DNA from: an uncultured Pseudomonadota bacterium
GTDB taxonomy: Bacteria > Myxococcota_A > UBA796 > SXON01
DNA length: 64,000 nucleotides
Reading direction: 5' to 3'
Assembly (NCBI GenBank): GCA_903921785.1
Contig: CAIXRH010000014.1
Coordinates: forward strand, 19,198 to 83,197
Shown here: piece after piece, positions 18,366 through 26,652 of the stretch
How positions within the stretch are numbered: the stretch's first letter is position 1
Layout: the number at the start of each line of letters is the position of its first letter
The notes under the pieces: generated by a model
What the model was told of the DNA's origin: nothing
The model's database searches: none
Seen by the model: the letters and a program-made list of their open reading frames with translations, nothing else
Made by a program: the position numbers and the translations under genes

Positions 18366-18823
18366 CCTCCAACCAGCCGGCCGTGGCCGACATCCCCCGC
18401 CAATGCCTCACGTTCGTGCTCGCCAAGGAAGAGTACGGCGTCGACATTCTCCGCGTGCAGGAGATCAAGGGGTTCACCGCGGTCACCCCGCTGCCGAACA
18501 CCCCGCCGCACATCCGGGGGGTGATGAACCTCCGCGGGACCGTGGTGCCGGTGATCGATCTCCGCAGCCGCTTCGGCATGCCCGAGCACCCGTACGACAA
18601 GTTCACCGTCATCATCGTGCTCACGGTGGGGACCCGCGTGGTCGGTCTCGTGGTGGACGCGGTGAGCGACGTGCTGGAGATGGCCGACGTGGGCGTGGAC
18701 GCGACGCCCGACCTCGGCGCGGGCGTGGACACCTCGTTCCTCCGCGGGGTGTGCCGCTCGGGCGAACGGCTCGTCATGCTCCTGGACATCGACCAGGTCG
18801 TCGGCCTGGACACCGGGCGCTGA
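18347..18823 (+). CDS. cheW: chemotaxis coupling protein CheW
   Basis: The 158-residue protein is a single CheW domain linking receptors to Che[15 protein letters not shown] near the start, [21 protein letters not shown] (the receptor-binding core) and [14 protein letters not shown] 18347 lies inside the 3' end of cheA (19-bp overlap), so translation is coupled. A longer frame to 18089 runs inside cheA and is ignored. Confidence 0.95.
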   Translation: MHGPTLTSNQPAVADIPRQCLTFVLAKEEYGVDILRVQEIKGFTAVTPLPNTPPHIRGVMNLRGTVVPVIDLRSRFGMPEHPYDKFTVIIVLTVGTRVVGLVVDAVSDVLEMADVGVDATPDLGAGVDTSFLRGVCRSGERLVMLLDIDQVVGLDTGR

Positions 18824-18824
18824 C

Positions 18825-20099
18825 GTGTCCCTCTCGAGGCTGAACCTCGTGCAGCAGGCGCTCGTGGTCCACGGAGCCCAGGCGGTGGCGCTGATCGGCC
18901 TGGGCGCTTGGGTGGCGTCGCGTGCCGAGTCGGGCGGGATGGTCTTCCTGATTGGCACGGTCATCCTCGCGGTCCTCGGCCTCGCCAGCGCCACGTTGGT
19001 GGCCCACGGCTGCGCCCGGGTGCTGGAGCAGGCGGCGGCGGTGCTCGACGCCGCCCGGCAGCGGGACCTCCGGGGCCGCGTGCCCACCGAACGAACGGAC
19101 GAGGCCGGGCGAATCGCCCGCGCGGTCGGCCACACGCTTGACGTCCTCTCGCGGGCCTTCGGCGAGGTCCGAGGCGCGGCGCAGCACCTCGGAAGCGCGG
19201 CCGGGAGCGTCACCGAGTGGGCGCGGGAGGCCGAGGAGGCCGCCGGCCAGCAGGCGATCGCGCTCGAGGCGGCGCTGCAGGGCATCGCCGAGGCGCGCGC
19301 GGGCGTGGTGTCGAACGCCGATCAGGCGCGACAGGCGCATCAACTGGCGCTGCGAAACCGCGAGATCGCCGAAAGTGGCGGCGTCGTGCTCCGCTCCACG
19401 GTTCGGGCGGTCACCGACATCGACGAAGCCAGCGCCCGCATCCGGGAGATCGTCACCACCATCGACGACATCGCCTTCCAGACCAACCTGCTCGCGCTCA
19501 ACGCGGCGGTGGAAGCGGCCCGGGCCGGGGAAAACGGCCGGGGCTTCGCGGTCGTGGCCAGCGAAGTACGCAACCTCGCCCAACGGAGCGCGACCGCCGC
19601 GAGAGAGGCGAAGACCCTCATCGGACAGTCCGTCGAGCGCGCCCAGAACGGCGCTCGCCTCGCCGCGAAGGCGGGGGCCACCTTCGAGGAGGTCATCGCC
19701 AGCAGCCGTCGGGTCGCCGACATCGTCGCCGAGCTCTCGGCGGGGCTCACCGAGGAGGGCAGCACGCTCAACCGTGCCGACGCCGCCACGGCCGACGCCC
19801 TGGGTCGGGGGCGACAGTTGGCCGAGTCCGGCGCCCAGCTCGTGCTCCATGCGGACGCGCTGCGCTCCGCGGTCACGTCCTTGACCACCCTCGCCGACGC
19901 GTTCTCCGGCGTACAAGCCGTCGCCCCGCCGCTGGTGATGCCGACGCCGGTCGAAGACACCGGGGACTTCCTCCCCGAGCCCGCGCTCGCGCCCCTCGAC
20001 GCTCCCGTGCCCGCTCCGCGCCGGGTGAGCAGCGACTCGGTCGACTTCGCCGGCATGCGCCCCACCCCACCCAGCGACGACGCCTTCGACGGCAATTGA
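18825..20099 (+). CDS. methyl-accepting chemotaxis protein without periplasmic domain
   Basis: The start is GTG 18825. Two adjacent hydrophobic helices (about 14-33 and 38-60) have almost no loop between them, so this receptor has no ligand-binding domain outside and probably senses the membrane or cytoplasm, or works through partners. A HAMP-like segment (about 70-110) leads into a kinase-control module whose hairpin tip reads [19 protein letters not shown], fully conserved. The 424-residue protein ends in a 60-residue Pro/Asp-rich tail without the NWETF-type CheR-binding pentapeptide. It lies inside the che operon, as in Pseudomonas che2. Confidence 0.9.
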   Translation: MSLSRLNLVQQALVVHGAQAVALIGLGAWVASRAESGGMVFLIGTVILAVLGLASATLVAHGCARVLEQAAAVLDAARQRDLRGRVPTERTDEAGRIARAVGHTLDVLSRAFGEVRGAAQHLGSAAGSVTEWAREAEEAAGQQAIALEAALQGIAEARAGVVSNADQARQAHQLALRNREIAESGGVVLRSTVRAVTDIDEASARIREIVTTIDDIAFQTNLLALNAAVEAARAGENGRGFAVVASEVRNLAQRSATAAREAKTLIGQSVERAQNGARLAAKAGATFEEVIASSRRVADIVAELSAGLTEEGSTLNRADAATADALGRGRQLAESGAQLVLHADALRSAVTSLTTLADAFSGVQAVAPPLVMPTPVEDTGDFLPEPALAPLDAPVPAPRRVSSDSVDFAGMRPTPPSDDAFDGN

Positions 20100-20100
20100 C

Positions 20101-21645
20101 ATGTCCACCCTCGACGCAACCCAGCTGGCCAGCCTCGACACCGCGACGTTTGACGCGATCCGTCGACGGATCTACGAACTCGCGGGGATCTCGCTGGGGG
20201 AAGGGAAGCGCCTGATGGTCGAAGGGCGGCTCGGCAAGCGCGTCCGCCAACTGGGTCTGCCTTCGTACAAGGCCTACCTCGCCCGGCTCGACGAGGCGGG
20301 GCAGGAAGAAGAACGCACCTTCATCAACGCGCTCACCACCAACAAGACCGACTTCTTCCGAGAGGAGCACCACTTCGAGTACCTCGCCTCCGCCGTCTTC
20401 CCGGCCGTGCTCGCGCGCGCCGAACGCGGAGGGCCGAAGCGCTTGCGCATCTGGTGCGCCGCGTCGAGCACCGGGGAGGAGCCCTGGTCGTTGGCGATGA
20501 CGGTCGCGGAGTCGTTCGGCGTACGGCCCGGGTGGGACGTGCAGATCGTCGCCAGTGACATCGACACCGACGTGCTGGAACGGGCAAAACGGGGGGTGTA
20601 CGAAGAAGACCGGATGAGCGGTGTGAGCGTCGCGAGGCGCAACAAGCACTTCCAGCAGGGCCGCGGGGAAGCCGACGGATGGTTCCGGGTGAAGGACTCC
20701 CTCCGGAGCCTGGTGTCGTTCCGCCAGCTGAACCTCATCGGCGAGCGCTGGGACCTGCCCGACGCCATTGACGTCATCTTCTGCCGCAACGTGATCATCT
20801 ACTTCGACCGCCCCACGCAGACGCGCCTGTTCGCGCGGATGGCGGACCGAGTGGCGCCCGGCGGGTACCTCTTCGCCGGCCACTCCGAGTCGCTCCTCGG
20901 CGTCACTGATCGCTTCGAGCCGATCGGCAACACCGTGTACCGGCTCGCCGGCTCCACAAATGTCCGCCCCGCGCCTTCGGCCCCCGCGCCCGCGAAACAC
21001 GGTCACGGACATGGCCACGGACATGGCCACGGGCACGCCCAGGTCCACCCAGCGGCTTCCCCCCGGGCAACCCCGCCGCCACCCCAAGCGCCCGAAGTCA
21101 GCGCCGAGGCCAAACTTCCCCTCAAGCGGATCATCGTCGGCGAAGTCCACGCCAGCGCCGAGCCCGTCCGGATCGCCACCGTACTCGGCTCCTGCGTGGC
21201 CGCCTGCTTGTGGGACCCGGTGAGCGGCATCGGGGGGATGAACCACTTCCTCCTTCCGGACGGAGAACATGGCGGGGGCGGCGACGCCGCCCGCTACGGG
21301 ATCCACGCGATGGAGCTCCTGATCAACCAGATCATGGGCCTCGGCGGCGACCGTCGGCGGTTGCAGGCGAAGGTCATGGGCGCGAGTCAGCTCTCGAACC
21401 TGCAAAGCAACGTGGCCGTGCGTAACGCCACCTTTGTCCGCGAGTTCCTCCGCGATGAGGGGATCAGCGTCGTGGCCGAGCGCCTGCTCGGCGACAAGCC
21501 GCTCGAAGTGCACTTCCTGCCTCACACCGGCGTGGTCCTGGTCCGGGAGGTCGGCCGGCAGGCCGTCACCGCCGCGGAGACCGAGGCCGCGCGCCTGGCC
21601 AAGGAGCTTGAGTCCGAAAAAGCTCCGTCCGTCACCCTGTTCTGA
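20101..21645 (+). CDS. CheR-CheD fusion (receptor methyltransferase and receptor glutamine deamidase)
   Basis: Residues 1-290 are a complete CheR: helical N-domain (F-x-x-I-R-R-R-I-Y-E-L-A-G-I), the FINALTTNKTDFFRE segment and the SAM site WCAASSTGEEPWSLAM, then FCRNVIIYFD. It methylates receptor glutamates. Residues about 343-514 are a complete CheD deamidase: LGSCVAACLWD with Cys365, GGMNHFLLP with His382 and a Thr just before the Cys. The two are joined by a Pro-rich linker holding seven alternating His-Gly pairs (residues 300-312). No stop or frameshift separates them, so this is one 514-residue polypeptide. CheR and CheD normally are separate proteins, often adjacent genes. Confidence 0.92.
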   Translation: MSTLDATQLASLDTATFDAIRRRIYELAGISLGEGKRLMVEGRLGKRVRQLGLPSYKAYLARLDEAGQEEERTFINALTTNKTDFFREEHHFEYLASAVFPAVLARAERGGPKRLRIWCAASSTGEEPWSLAMTVAESFGVRPGWDVQIVASDIDTDVLERAKRGVYEEDRMSGVSVARRNKHFQQGRGEADGWFRVKDSLRSLVSFRQLNLIGERWDLPDAIDVIFCRNVIIYFDRPTQTRLFARMADRVAPGGYLFAGHSESLLGVTDRFEPIGNTVYRLAGSTNVRPAPSAPAPAKHGHGHGHGHGHGHAQVHPAASPRATPPPPQAPEVSAEAKLPLKRIIVGEVHASAEPVRIATVLGSCVAACLWDPVSGIGGMNHFLLPDGEHGGGGDAARYGIHAMELLINQIMGLGGDRRRLQAKVMGASQLSNLQSNVAVRNATFVREFLRDEGISVVAERLLGDKPLEVHFLPHTGVVLVREVGRQAVTAAETEAARLAKELESEKAPSVTLF

Positions 21646-21654
21646 GTATCCCTC

Positions 21655-22794
21655 ATGGCCCGCACCCGCGTCCTGGTCGTCGATGACTCCGCGCTCATGC
21701 GCCAGTTGCTCACCGACCTCATCAATCGATCCCCGGACTTCGAGGTGGTCGGCAGCGCCCCGGACCCCTACGCGGCGTGGGACCGCATCAAGCAGCTCCG
21801 GCCCGACGTCCTCACCCTCGACGTGGAGATGCCCCGCCTCGACGGGATCAGCTTCCTCGAGCGGCTGATGCGCAATTTTCCGATGCGCGTGGTGATGGTC
21901 AGCTCGCTCACCGAGCGCGGCTGCGAAACCACGCTTCGCGCGCTGGAGATCGGCGCGATCGACTATGTCGCCAAGCCGAAGCTCGATCTCACCCGGGGAA
22001 TGGAGTCCCTTGGGGAGGAGCTGCTCGACAAGCTCCGCAACGCAGCGGCCGCACGGGTGCCCACCGCCCGAACCGCCGCAGCCCCGCCCCCGGCCACGTA
22101 CACTCCGTCGCCGCCCCCCGCCACGACGGCGCCCGCTCCGACGCGCCCGGCCGCGGGGCTCTCCTTCGCCGCCACCCACAAGGTCATCGCGATCGGCGCC
22201 TCCACCGGGGGGACCGAAGCGCTCAAGGACGTGCTGGCGGCGGTCCCCGCGGACTCGCCCGGGGTGGTGATCGTCCAACACATGCCCCCGATGTTCACCG
22301 CGCAGTTCGCTGAACGTCTCAACCGGATGAGCCGGATGACGGTGAAGGAGGCGAAGGACGGGGACCGGGTGCTCCCCGGCGTCGCGCTGCTCGCGCCCGG
22401 CGGCCAACAGATGGAGGTGGTGCGCAGCGGCGCCCAATACTCGGTCAAGGTGTACGCGGGTCCGCCGGTGAGCCGGCACTGCCCGAGCGTGGATGTGCTC
22501 TTCGACTCCTGTGCCCGGCAGGTGGGCGCCAACGCGGTGGGGGTGATCCTCACCGGGATGGGCGACGACGGCGCCAAGGGCATGCTCGCCATGCGCCAGG
22601 CCGGAGCCCGCACGATCGCCCAGGATGAACGGTCCTGTGTGGTTTTCGGGATGCCCAAGGAGGCGATCGCGCGGGGCGGCGTGGAGTCGGTGCTCCCGCT
22701 CGGCTCCATCGGCCCCTCGATGCTCGCCATGGCGAACGGAAACCTCAAGACCGACCGTGTTCGTGCCGATCAGGGTGCCGCACCTGTTTCCTGA
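21655..22794 (+). CDS. cheB: protein-glutamate methylesterase CheB
   Basis: The 379-residue protein has an N-terminal receiver (Asp10, Asp11, phosphosite Asp56 in LTLDVEMP, Lys in AKPK), a 50-residue Pro/Ala linker, and a methylesterase domain with the Ser nucleophile in GASTGG, catalytic His in VQHMPP and Asp in ILTGMGDDG. It removes methyl groups from receptor glutamates when phosphorylated by CheA, opposing the CheR half of the preceding protein. The gene is 9 bp after the CheR-CheD stop. Confidence 0.96.
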   Translation: MARTRVLVVDDSALMRQLLTDLINRSPDFEVVGSAPDPYAAWDRIKQLRPDVLTLDVEMPRLDGISFLERLMRNFPMRVVMVSSLTERGCETTLRALEIGAIDYVAKPKLDLTRGMESLGEELLDKLRNAAAARVPTARTAAAPPPATYTPSPPPATTAPAPTRPAAGLSFAATHKVIAIGASTGGTEALKDVLAAVPADSPGVVIVQHMPPMFTAQFAERLNRMSRMTVKEAKDGDRVLPGVALLAPGGQQMEVVRSGAQYSVKVYAGPPVSRHCPSVDVLFDSCARQVGANAVGVILTGMGDDGAKGMLAMRQAGARTIAQDERSCVVFGMPKEAIARGGVESVLPLGSIGPSMLAMANGNLKTDRVRADQGAAPVS

Positions 22795-22804
22795 GGAGAT
22801 CCCC

Positions 22805-23161
22805 ATGAACGTCCTGATCGTGGATGACAGCAAGGCGATGCGCATGATCGTGGCGCGTACGCTCCGCCAGATGGCGGTGGCCGTGACGTCGATCACCGAG
22901 GCCGCGGACGGCTCCGACGCCCTCCCGCTGGCGAAAGCCGGCAAGTACGACCTCATCATCTGCGACTGGAACATGCCCCAGATGAACGGGATCGACTTCC
23001 TCCGCGAGCTCCGCAAGGCGGGCATCCGCACCCGCTTCGGGTTCTGCACCTCGGAGGCCACCCCCGACATGCGCGTGATGGGGATGCAAGCCGGCGCCCA
23101 GTTCTTCGTCACCAAGCCGTTCACCGCTGACACCTTCCAGAACGCCATGAAGGCGGCGTAG
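22805..23161 (+). CDS. cheY: CheY-type response regulator (second copy)
   Basis: A 118-residue receiver with Asp7-Asp8, phosphosite Asp54 in ICDWNMP, and the late motif FVTKPF with the conserved Lys. The DWNMP sequence is the one seen in flagellar CheY proteins. A TGAGGAG ribosome-binding sequence precedes ATG 22805. It is followed 9 bp later by a CheX-like gene whose product may dephosphorylate it. Confidence 0.93.
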   Translation: MNVLIVDDSKAMRMIVARTLRQMAVAVTSITEAADGSDALPLAKAGKYDLIICDWNMPQMNGIDFLRELRKAGIRTRFGFCTSEATPDMRVMGMQAGAQFFVTKPFTADTFQNAMKAA

Positions 23162-23170
23162 CGAGGCCCC

Positions 23171-23662
23171 ATGGCGATCGTCCTTCCTCCTGCCGTTCCC
23201 GACGCGGAAGAGCTCCGCGCGCTGCTCGCACAGCTCCTTGGCAAGCCCGTCGCCCTCAAGTCCCCCGTCGGGCCACCGAAGCCGAACATCGCCCCGCAGG
23301 TGCAGGCCATGTACTGCGCGGCGGACGGGACTGCGCGCGCGATGGCATCGGTCGACCTTCCGCTCGCCGCCAACCTCGGCGCCGCGCTGGCGATGATGCC
23401 CGCGGCCACCGCCGCCGAAGCCGCCCGCTCCGGCCGGATGAACGAGCTGCTGTCCGACTGTCTCCACGAGGTCCTCAACGTCTGTGCACGCCTGCTCAAC
23501 CGCCCGGGCGGGATGCACGTGGTGCTCAAGAAGGTCGCCGCGGCGCCGGACTCGCTCCCGGCCGACGTACGCGCGGCCCTGTCCAAGGCGCCGCTCCAGC
23601 GGGAGTACGACCTCGAGATCGCCGGGTACGGCCGAGGGAAGATCGTGTTCCGCGCCGCCTGA
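23171..23662 (+). CDS. CheX/CheC-like protein, candidate CheY phosphatase
   Basis: The 163-residue protein carries one helix of the form D-C-L-H-E-V-L-N-V-C in which Glu100 and Asn103 form the ExxN motif used by CheC, CheX and FliY to dephosphorylate CheY-P. The preceding part (about 40-85) could form the alternating strands of that fold. Overall similarity is too low to name it with confidence. Position directly after cheY and before the operon terminator supports a role in ending the signal. Confidence 0.6.
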   Translation: MAIVLPPAVPDAEELRALLAQLLGKPVALKSPVGPPKPNIAPQVQAMYCAADGTARAMASVDLPLAANLGAALAMMPAATAAEAARSGRMNELLSDCLHEVLNVCARLLNRPGGMHVVLKKVAAAPDSLPADVRAALSKAPLQREYDLEIAGYGRGKIVFRAA

Positions 23663-23683
23663 ACCCCGTCCCGTCGCGACACC

Positions 23684-23716
23684 ACACACCCGCCCTCCGG
23701 CGGGTGTGTTCGTTTT
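23684..23716 (+). terminator. intrinsic terminator of the che operon
   Basis: A perfect 11-bp stem (23684-23694 with 23699-23709) with a CTCC loop is followed by TCGTTTT. This is the best Rho-independent terminator in the window and sets the end of the chemotaxis operon before the second receptor gene. Confidence 0.9.
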
Positions 23717-23735
23717 GAGACTCCGGATCACTACC

Positions 23736-23760
23736 TAAAGTCGCCGGTACAACGATCCGA
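23736..23760 (+). promoter_or_regulatory. weak sigma-28-like promoter before the second receptor gene
   Basis: TAAAG at 23736-23740 and CCGA at 23757-23760 resemble the -35 and -10 of flagellar sigma-28 promoters, with spacing one base longer than ideal. The receptor gene stands alone after a terminator, so it needs its own promoter. Confidence 0.25.
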
Positions 23761-23788
23761 CGTTGAACCATCGCACCACGGAGTGGGC

Positions 23789-25507
23789 ATGTCTCTGTCG
23801 ATTCGGTCGCGGCTCTTCGGGCTGGTGGGGCTCGCCGGCCTGAGCATCGGCGGGTTCGCCGGTTACGTCTATGTCAACACCGAGGAGCACGTCGAGGAGT
23901 CCGATTTCCGCCCAGTCAACGAGGTCAACGTGCTGCTCGCGGACGAGCTGCCGCCCCCGGCCTACGCGATCGAAGCCTTCCTGGTGTGTCAGCGCCTCGA
24001 GGACACCACGGACCCGGCCGCGCGCGCCTCTTTGATCGAAGAATTCGGAAAACGTGAGGCTGAGTTCCATAGCCGGATCGCCTACTGGTCCGAACACTTG
24101 CCCGACGGTCCCCTCCGGGCGCAGATCACCGGTCCCATGGCAAAGTCGGGCGATGCGTTCTTCGGCGCGGTGCACGGCAAGTTCCTCCCGGCCATCGAAT
24201 CGAACGATCTCGCCGCAGCCAGCACGATCACCAGCAGCACCCTCACCCCGCTCTTCCTCGACCACCGCGAGGCGGTGGTGCGGGCCGTTGAGGTCACCAA
24301 CCTCGAACTCGCCGCACGAACCTCCACGGTGGAGCGCCAGATCGGCACAACCAAGACCGAATTCGCCGTCCTCGGTTCGTTCCTCGCGGCGCTCGGCCTC
24401 GCCATCGGCGCCTGGATCACCCGCGACCTGTCTTCACGCCTCACCGCCGCGGATCACACCCTCCGTTCCGTCGCCGACGGCGACTACCGGGTGCGCATGG
24501 AGGAGGGCGCGGACGACGAGCTCGGGCAGATGGCGCGGTCGCTCAACCGGGCCGTCGGCGCGGTCGAGCAGGCCATCGCCGATGTACGGGGGATTGCGGA
24601 GGGGCTGGCAGACTCGGCCCGGCGCCTGAGCAGCTCCGCGGAGGAGATCAGCGCCGGCGCCCAGTCCCAGGCCAGCGCCCTCGAAGAGACCGCAGCCAAC
24701 CTGGAAGAGATCACCGCGACCATCCATGCCTCCAGCTCCCGCGCGGGCGGCGCCCGACAGCTCGCTGTGGCGTCGCGAGACGTCGCGGTGCAGGGAGGCA
24801 AGGTGGTCGAGGACGCGGTCTCCGCGATGACCGCCATCAACCAGTCGTCCACGCGGATCGCCGCGATCATCGGCACGATCGACGAGATCGCCTTCCAGAC
24901 CAACCTCCTCGCGCTCAACGCCGCGGTCGAAGCGGCCCGGGCGGGAGAGCAAGGCCGCGGGTTCGCGGTCGTGGCCGCCGAAGTGCGGAACCTGGCGCAG
25001 CGGAGCGCCACCGCGGCCCGCGAGACCAAGGAGCTCATCCAAGACAGCCAGCGGAAGGTGGGCGACGGCACCCAGCTGGTGAACCGCTCCGGCGACATCC
25101 TGCGGGAGATCGTCACCAGCGCCAAGGGCGTGGCCGAGACCGTGGACGAGATGGCCGGCGCCTTCCGGGACCAGTCCACGGGCGTGAATGAGGTGCACAA
25201 GGCGGTGAGCCAGATGGACACGGTGACGCAGACCAATTCGGCCGCCACCACCGACCTGAGCGACATGTCCGCGGGCCTTGCGGCCCAGGCCACCCAGCTC
25301 AGCCATGCGATGTCCCGGTTCCACGTCGGTGTCGCCGCCAACGTCGCCCCGGTGGCCGTCAGCACCGCCCTCCACACGCCGAAGGTGGCGATGGCCAAGC
25401 GCGCCCGTCCGGCGAGCCGGCCGCGCCCCGCCCCGGGTGTCGGAGCGCCGGCCTCCAGGGGTCCGTCCGACTTCCCGTCCGACACCGAGATGTTCGACAC
25501 GCTCTGA
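23789..25507 (+). CDS. methyl-accepting chemotaxis protein with periplasmic helical sensor
   Basis: The 572-residue receptor has a first membrane helix (about 9-27), a periplasmic domain of about 160 residues that is mostly helical and resembles the four-helix-bundle (4HB/TarH-like) sensors, a second helix (about 193-212), a HAMP domain with S-R-L-T-A-A-D and G-D-Y-R-V-R-M, and a long signalling coiled coil with [19 protein letters not shown] at its tip. The C-terminal tail is basic and Pro-rich. The start is ATG 23789, 8 bases after a GGAG-like site; GTG 23783 is an alternative. The ligand is unknown. Confidence 0.93.
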   Translation: MSLSIRSRLFGLVGLAGLSIGGFAGYVYVNTEEHVEESDFRPVNEVNVLLADELPPPAYAIEAFLVCQRLEDTTDPAARASLIEEFGKREAEFHSRIAYWSEHLPDGPLRAQITGPMAKSGDAFFGAVHGKFLPAIESNDLAAASTITSSTLTPLFLDHREAVVRAVEVTNLELAARTSTVERQIGTTKTEFAVLGSFLAALGLAIGAWITRDLSSRLTAADHTLRSVADGDYRVRMEEGADDELGQMARSLNRAVGAVEQAIADVRGIAEGLADSARRLSSSAEEISAGAQSQASALEETAANLEEITATIHASSSRAGGARQLAVASRDVAVQGGKVVEDAVSAMTAINQSSTRIAAIIGTIDEIAFQTNLLALNAAVEAARAGEQGRGFAVVAAEVRNLAQRSATAARETKELIQDSQRKVGDGTQLVNRSGDILREIVTSAKGVAETVDEMAGAFRDQSTGVNEVHKAVSQMDTVTQTNSAATTDLSDMSAGLAAQATQLSHAMSRFHVGVAANVAPVAVSTALHTPKVAMAKRARPASRPRPAPGVGAPASRGPSDFPSDTEMFDTL

Positions 25508-25528
25508 GCCGGCCCGACCGGCGGAGCG

Positions 25529-25552
25529 CGCGGCCACCTTCGGGTGGCCGCG
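25529..25552 (+). terminator. stem-loop with TTCG tetraloop
   Basis: A 10-bp perfect stem closes a very stable TTCG loop 21 bp after the receptor gene. No U-run follows, but position and stability suit a terminator or 3'-end protector. Confidence 0.6.
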
Positions 25553-25603
25553 GCAATTGTGGAAACCATTCCGGCGAACCGGCATCGGAGCCCCGGAGGC
25601 CCC

Positions 25604-26599
25604 ATGCCCACCCGCCGCTCCTTCCTCGGGGCGCTCGCCGCCACGGCGTGCGCTTCCGCGACCTCGCGTTCAACGCCCACCAACCCCGGCCCCCCGGCCG
25701 ATCCTGGCGACGACGCCCCTCTCGATCCGATCACCTCCAACGAGGACTTCTACCGGATCTTCGTGTCTCCCACCGTCCCGGACGAAGCGGCGGTCGCGGC
25801 ATGGGAGCTGACCCTCGCGACCGAGGACGGGGACGAGGAGGTGCTGACGCCCGCGGCCGTCGAGGCAATTGGCGGGGAGGAGCAGGAGCGCACGCTGAGC
25901 TGCATCGGCGGATCATCGTCTTCCACCGTGGGCAACGCCCTCTGGACCGCCACCCGGCTCGACACGCTGCTCGACGCGGTCGGCCTCACGCCCGACGCCC
26001 GCCTCAAGTGGGTGCGCTTCACGGCGTTCGACAGGTACACCACCTGCGTGCCCCGGTCCGACCTCGACGCGGGCCTCGCGCTGGCCTGGAGGATGAACGG
26101 CGTGGCGCTGCCGGTGAGCCATGGCGCCCCGTTCCGGGCGCTCGTCCCCGGGCGCTACGGCATGAAGAACCCGAAGTGGATCCAGCGGATCGACTTCATC
26201 GAGGAGCTGGAAGCAGGCTTCTGGGAGAGCCGCGGCTGGTCCCAGGACGCGGAGTACCAGGTGGCGTCGTGGTTCGTGGCGCCGAACGCGGGCGCGGAGG
26301 TCACGCCGGACGGCGCCTGGCTCAAGGGCATCGCGTTCGCGGGCGAGGCGGGCATCTCCCGGGTCGATCTCAGCGACGACGGCGGGCTCTCCTGGTTCGA
26401 AGCCGAGATCACCTACCCCGGCGGCCCCGGGGTTTGGACGCTGTGGCGGGTGAAGTGGGTGCCTCCCGCACCGGGCTCGTACACTCTCCTGGTGCGCGCC
26501 ACCGCGGCAGATGGCCGGGTACAAGCCGATCTTGAGCCCTACGACGGCGACCTCGACGGCCTGGAGGCGCTCGACCCGCGCGGAGTGACCGCGACCTGA
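25604..26599 (+). CDS. Tat-exported sulfite-oxidase-family molybdenum enzyme
   Basis: The N-terminus MPTRRSFLGALAATACAS has a twin-arginine signal (RRSFLG) and a Cys at residue 16 that could be lipidated. After a 40-residue Pro/Asp linker comes an oxidoreductase molybdopterin-binding domain (about 45-215) with the conserved Cys100 in LSCIGG, expected to ligate molybdenum, then VGNALWT and a core ending with R-Y-G-M-K-N-P-K-W-I. The C-terminal 95 residues fit the Mo-cofactor dimerisation domain. Members oxidise sulfite or reduce sulfoxides. The 331-residue length is normal. It lies 53 bp before sat, which suggests a role in sulfite-to-sulfate chemistry, but no cytochrome partner is adjacent. 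Confidence 0.87.
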   Translation: MPTRRSFLGALAATACASATSRSTPTNPGPPADPGDDAPLDPITSNEDFYRIFVSPTVPDEAAVAAWELTLATEDGDEEVLTPAAVEAIGGEEQERTLSCIGGSSSSTVGNALWTATRLDTLLDAVGLTPDARLKWVRFTAFDRYTTCVPRSDLDAGLALAWRMNGVALPVSHGAPFRALVPGRYGMKNPKWIQRIDFIEELEAGFWESRGWSQDAEYQVASWFVAPNAGAEVTPDGAWLKGIAFAGEAGISRVDLSDDGGLSWFEAEITYPGGPGVWTLWRVKWVPPAPGSYTLLVRATAADGRVQADLEPYDGDLDGLEALDPRGVTAT

Positions 26600-26652
26600 C
26601 CCGTGGCGGGCGGCCGTCCGGCCGCATAGACGCGCGCCACCTCGGAGTTCCC

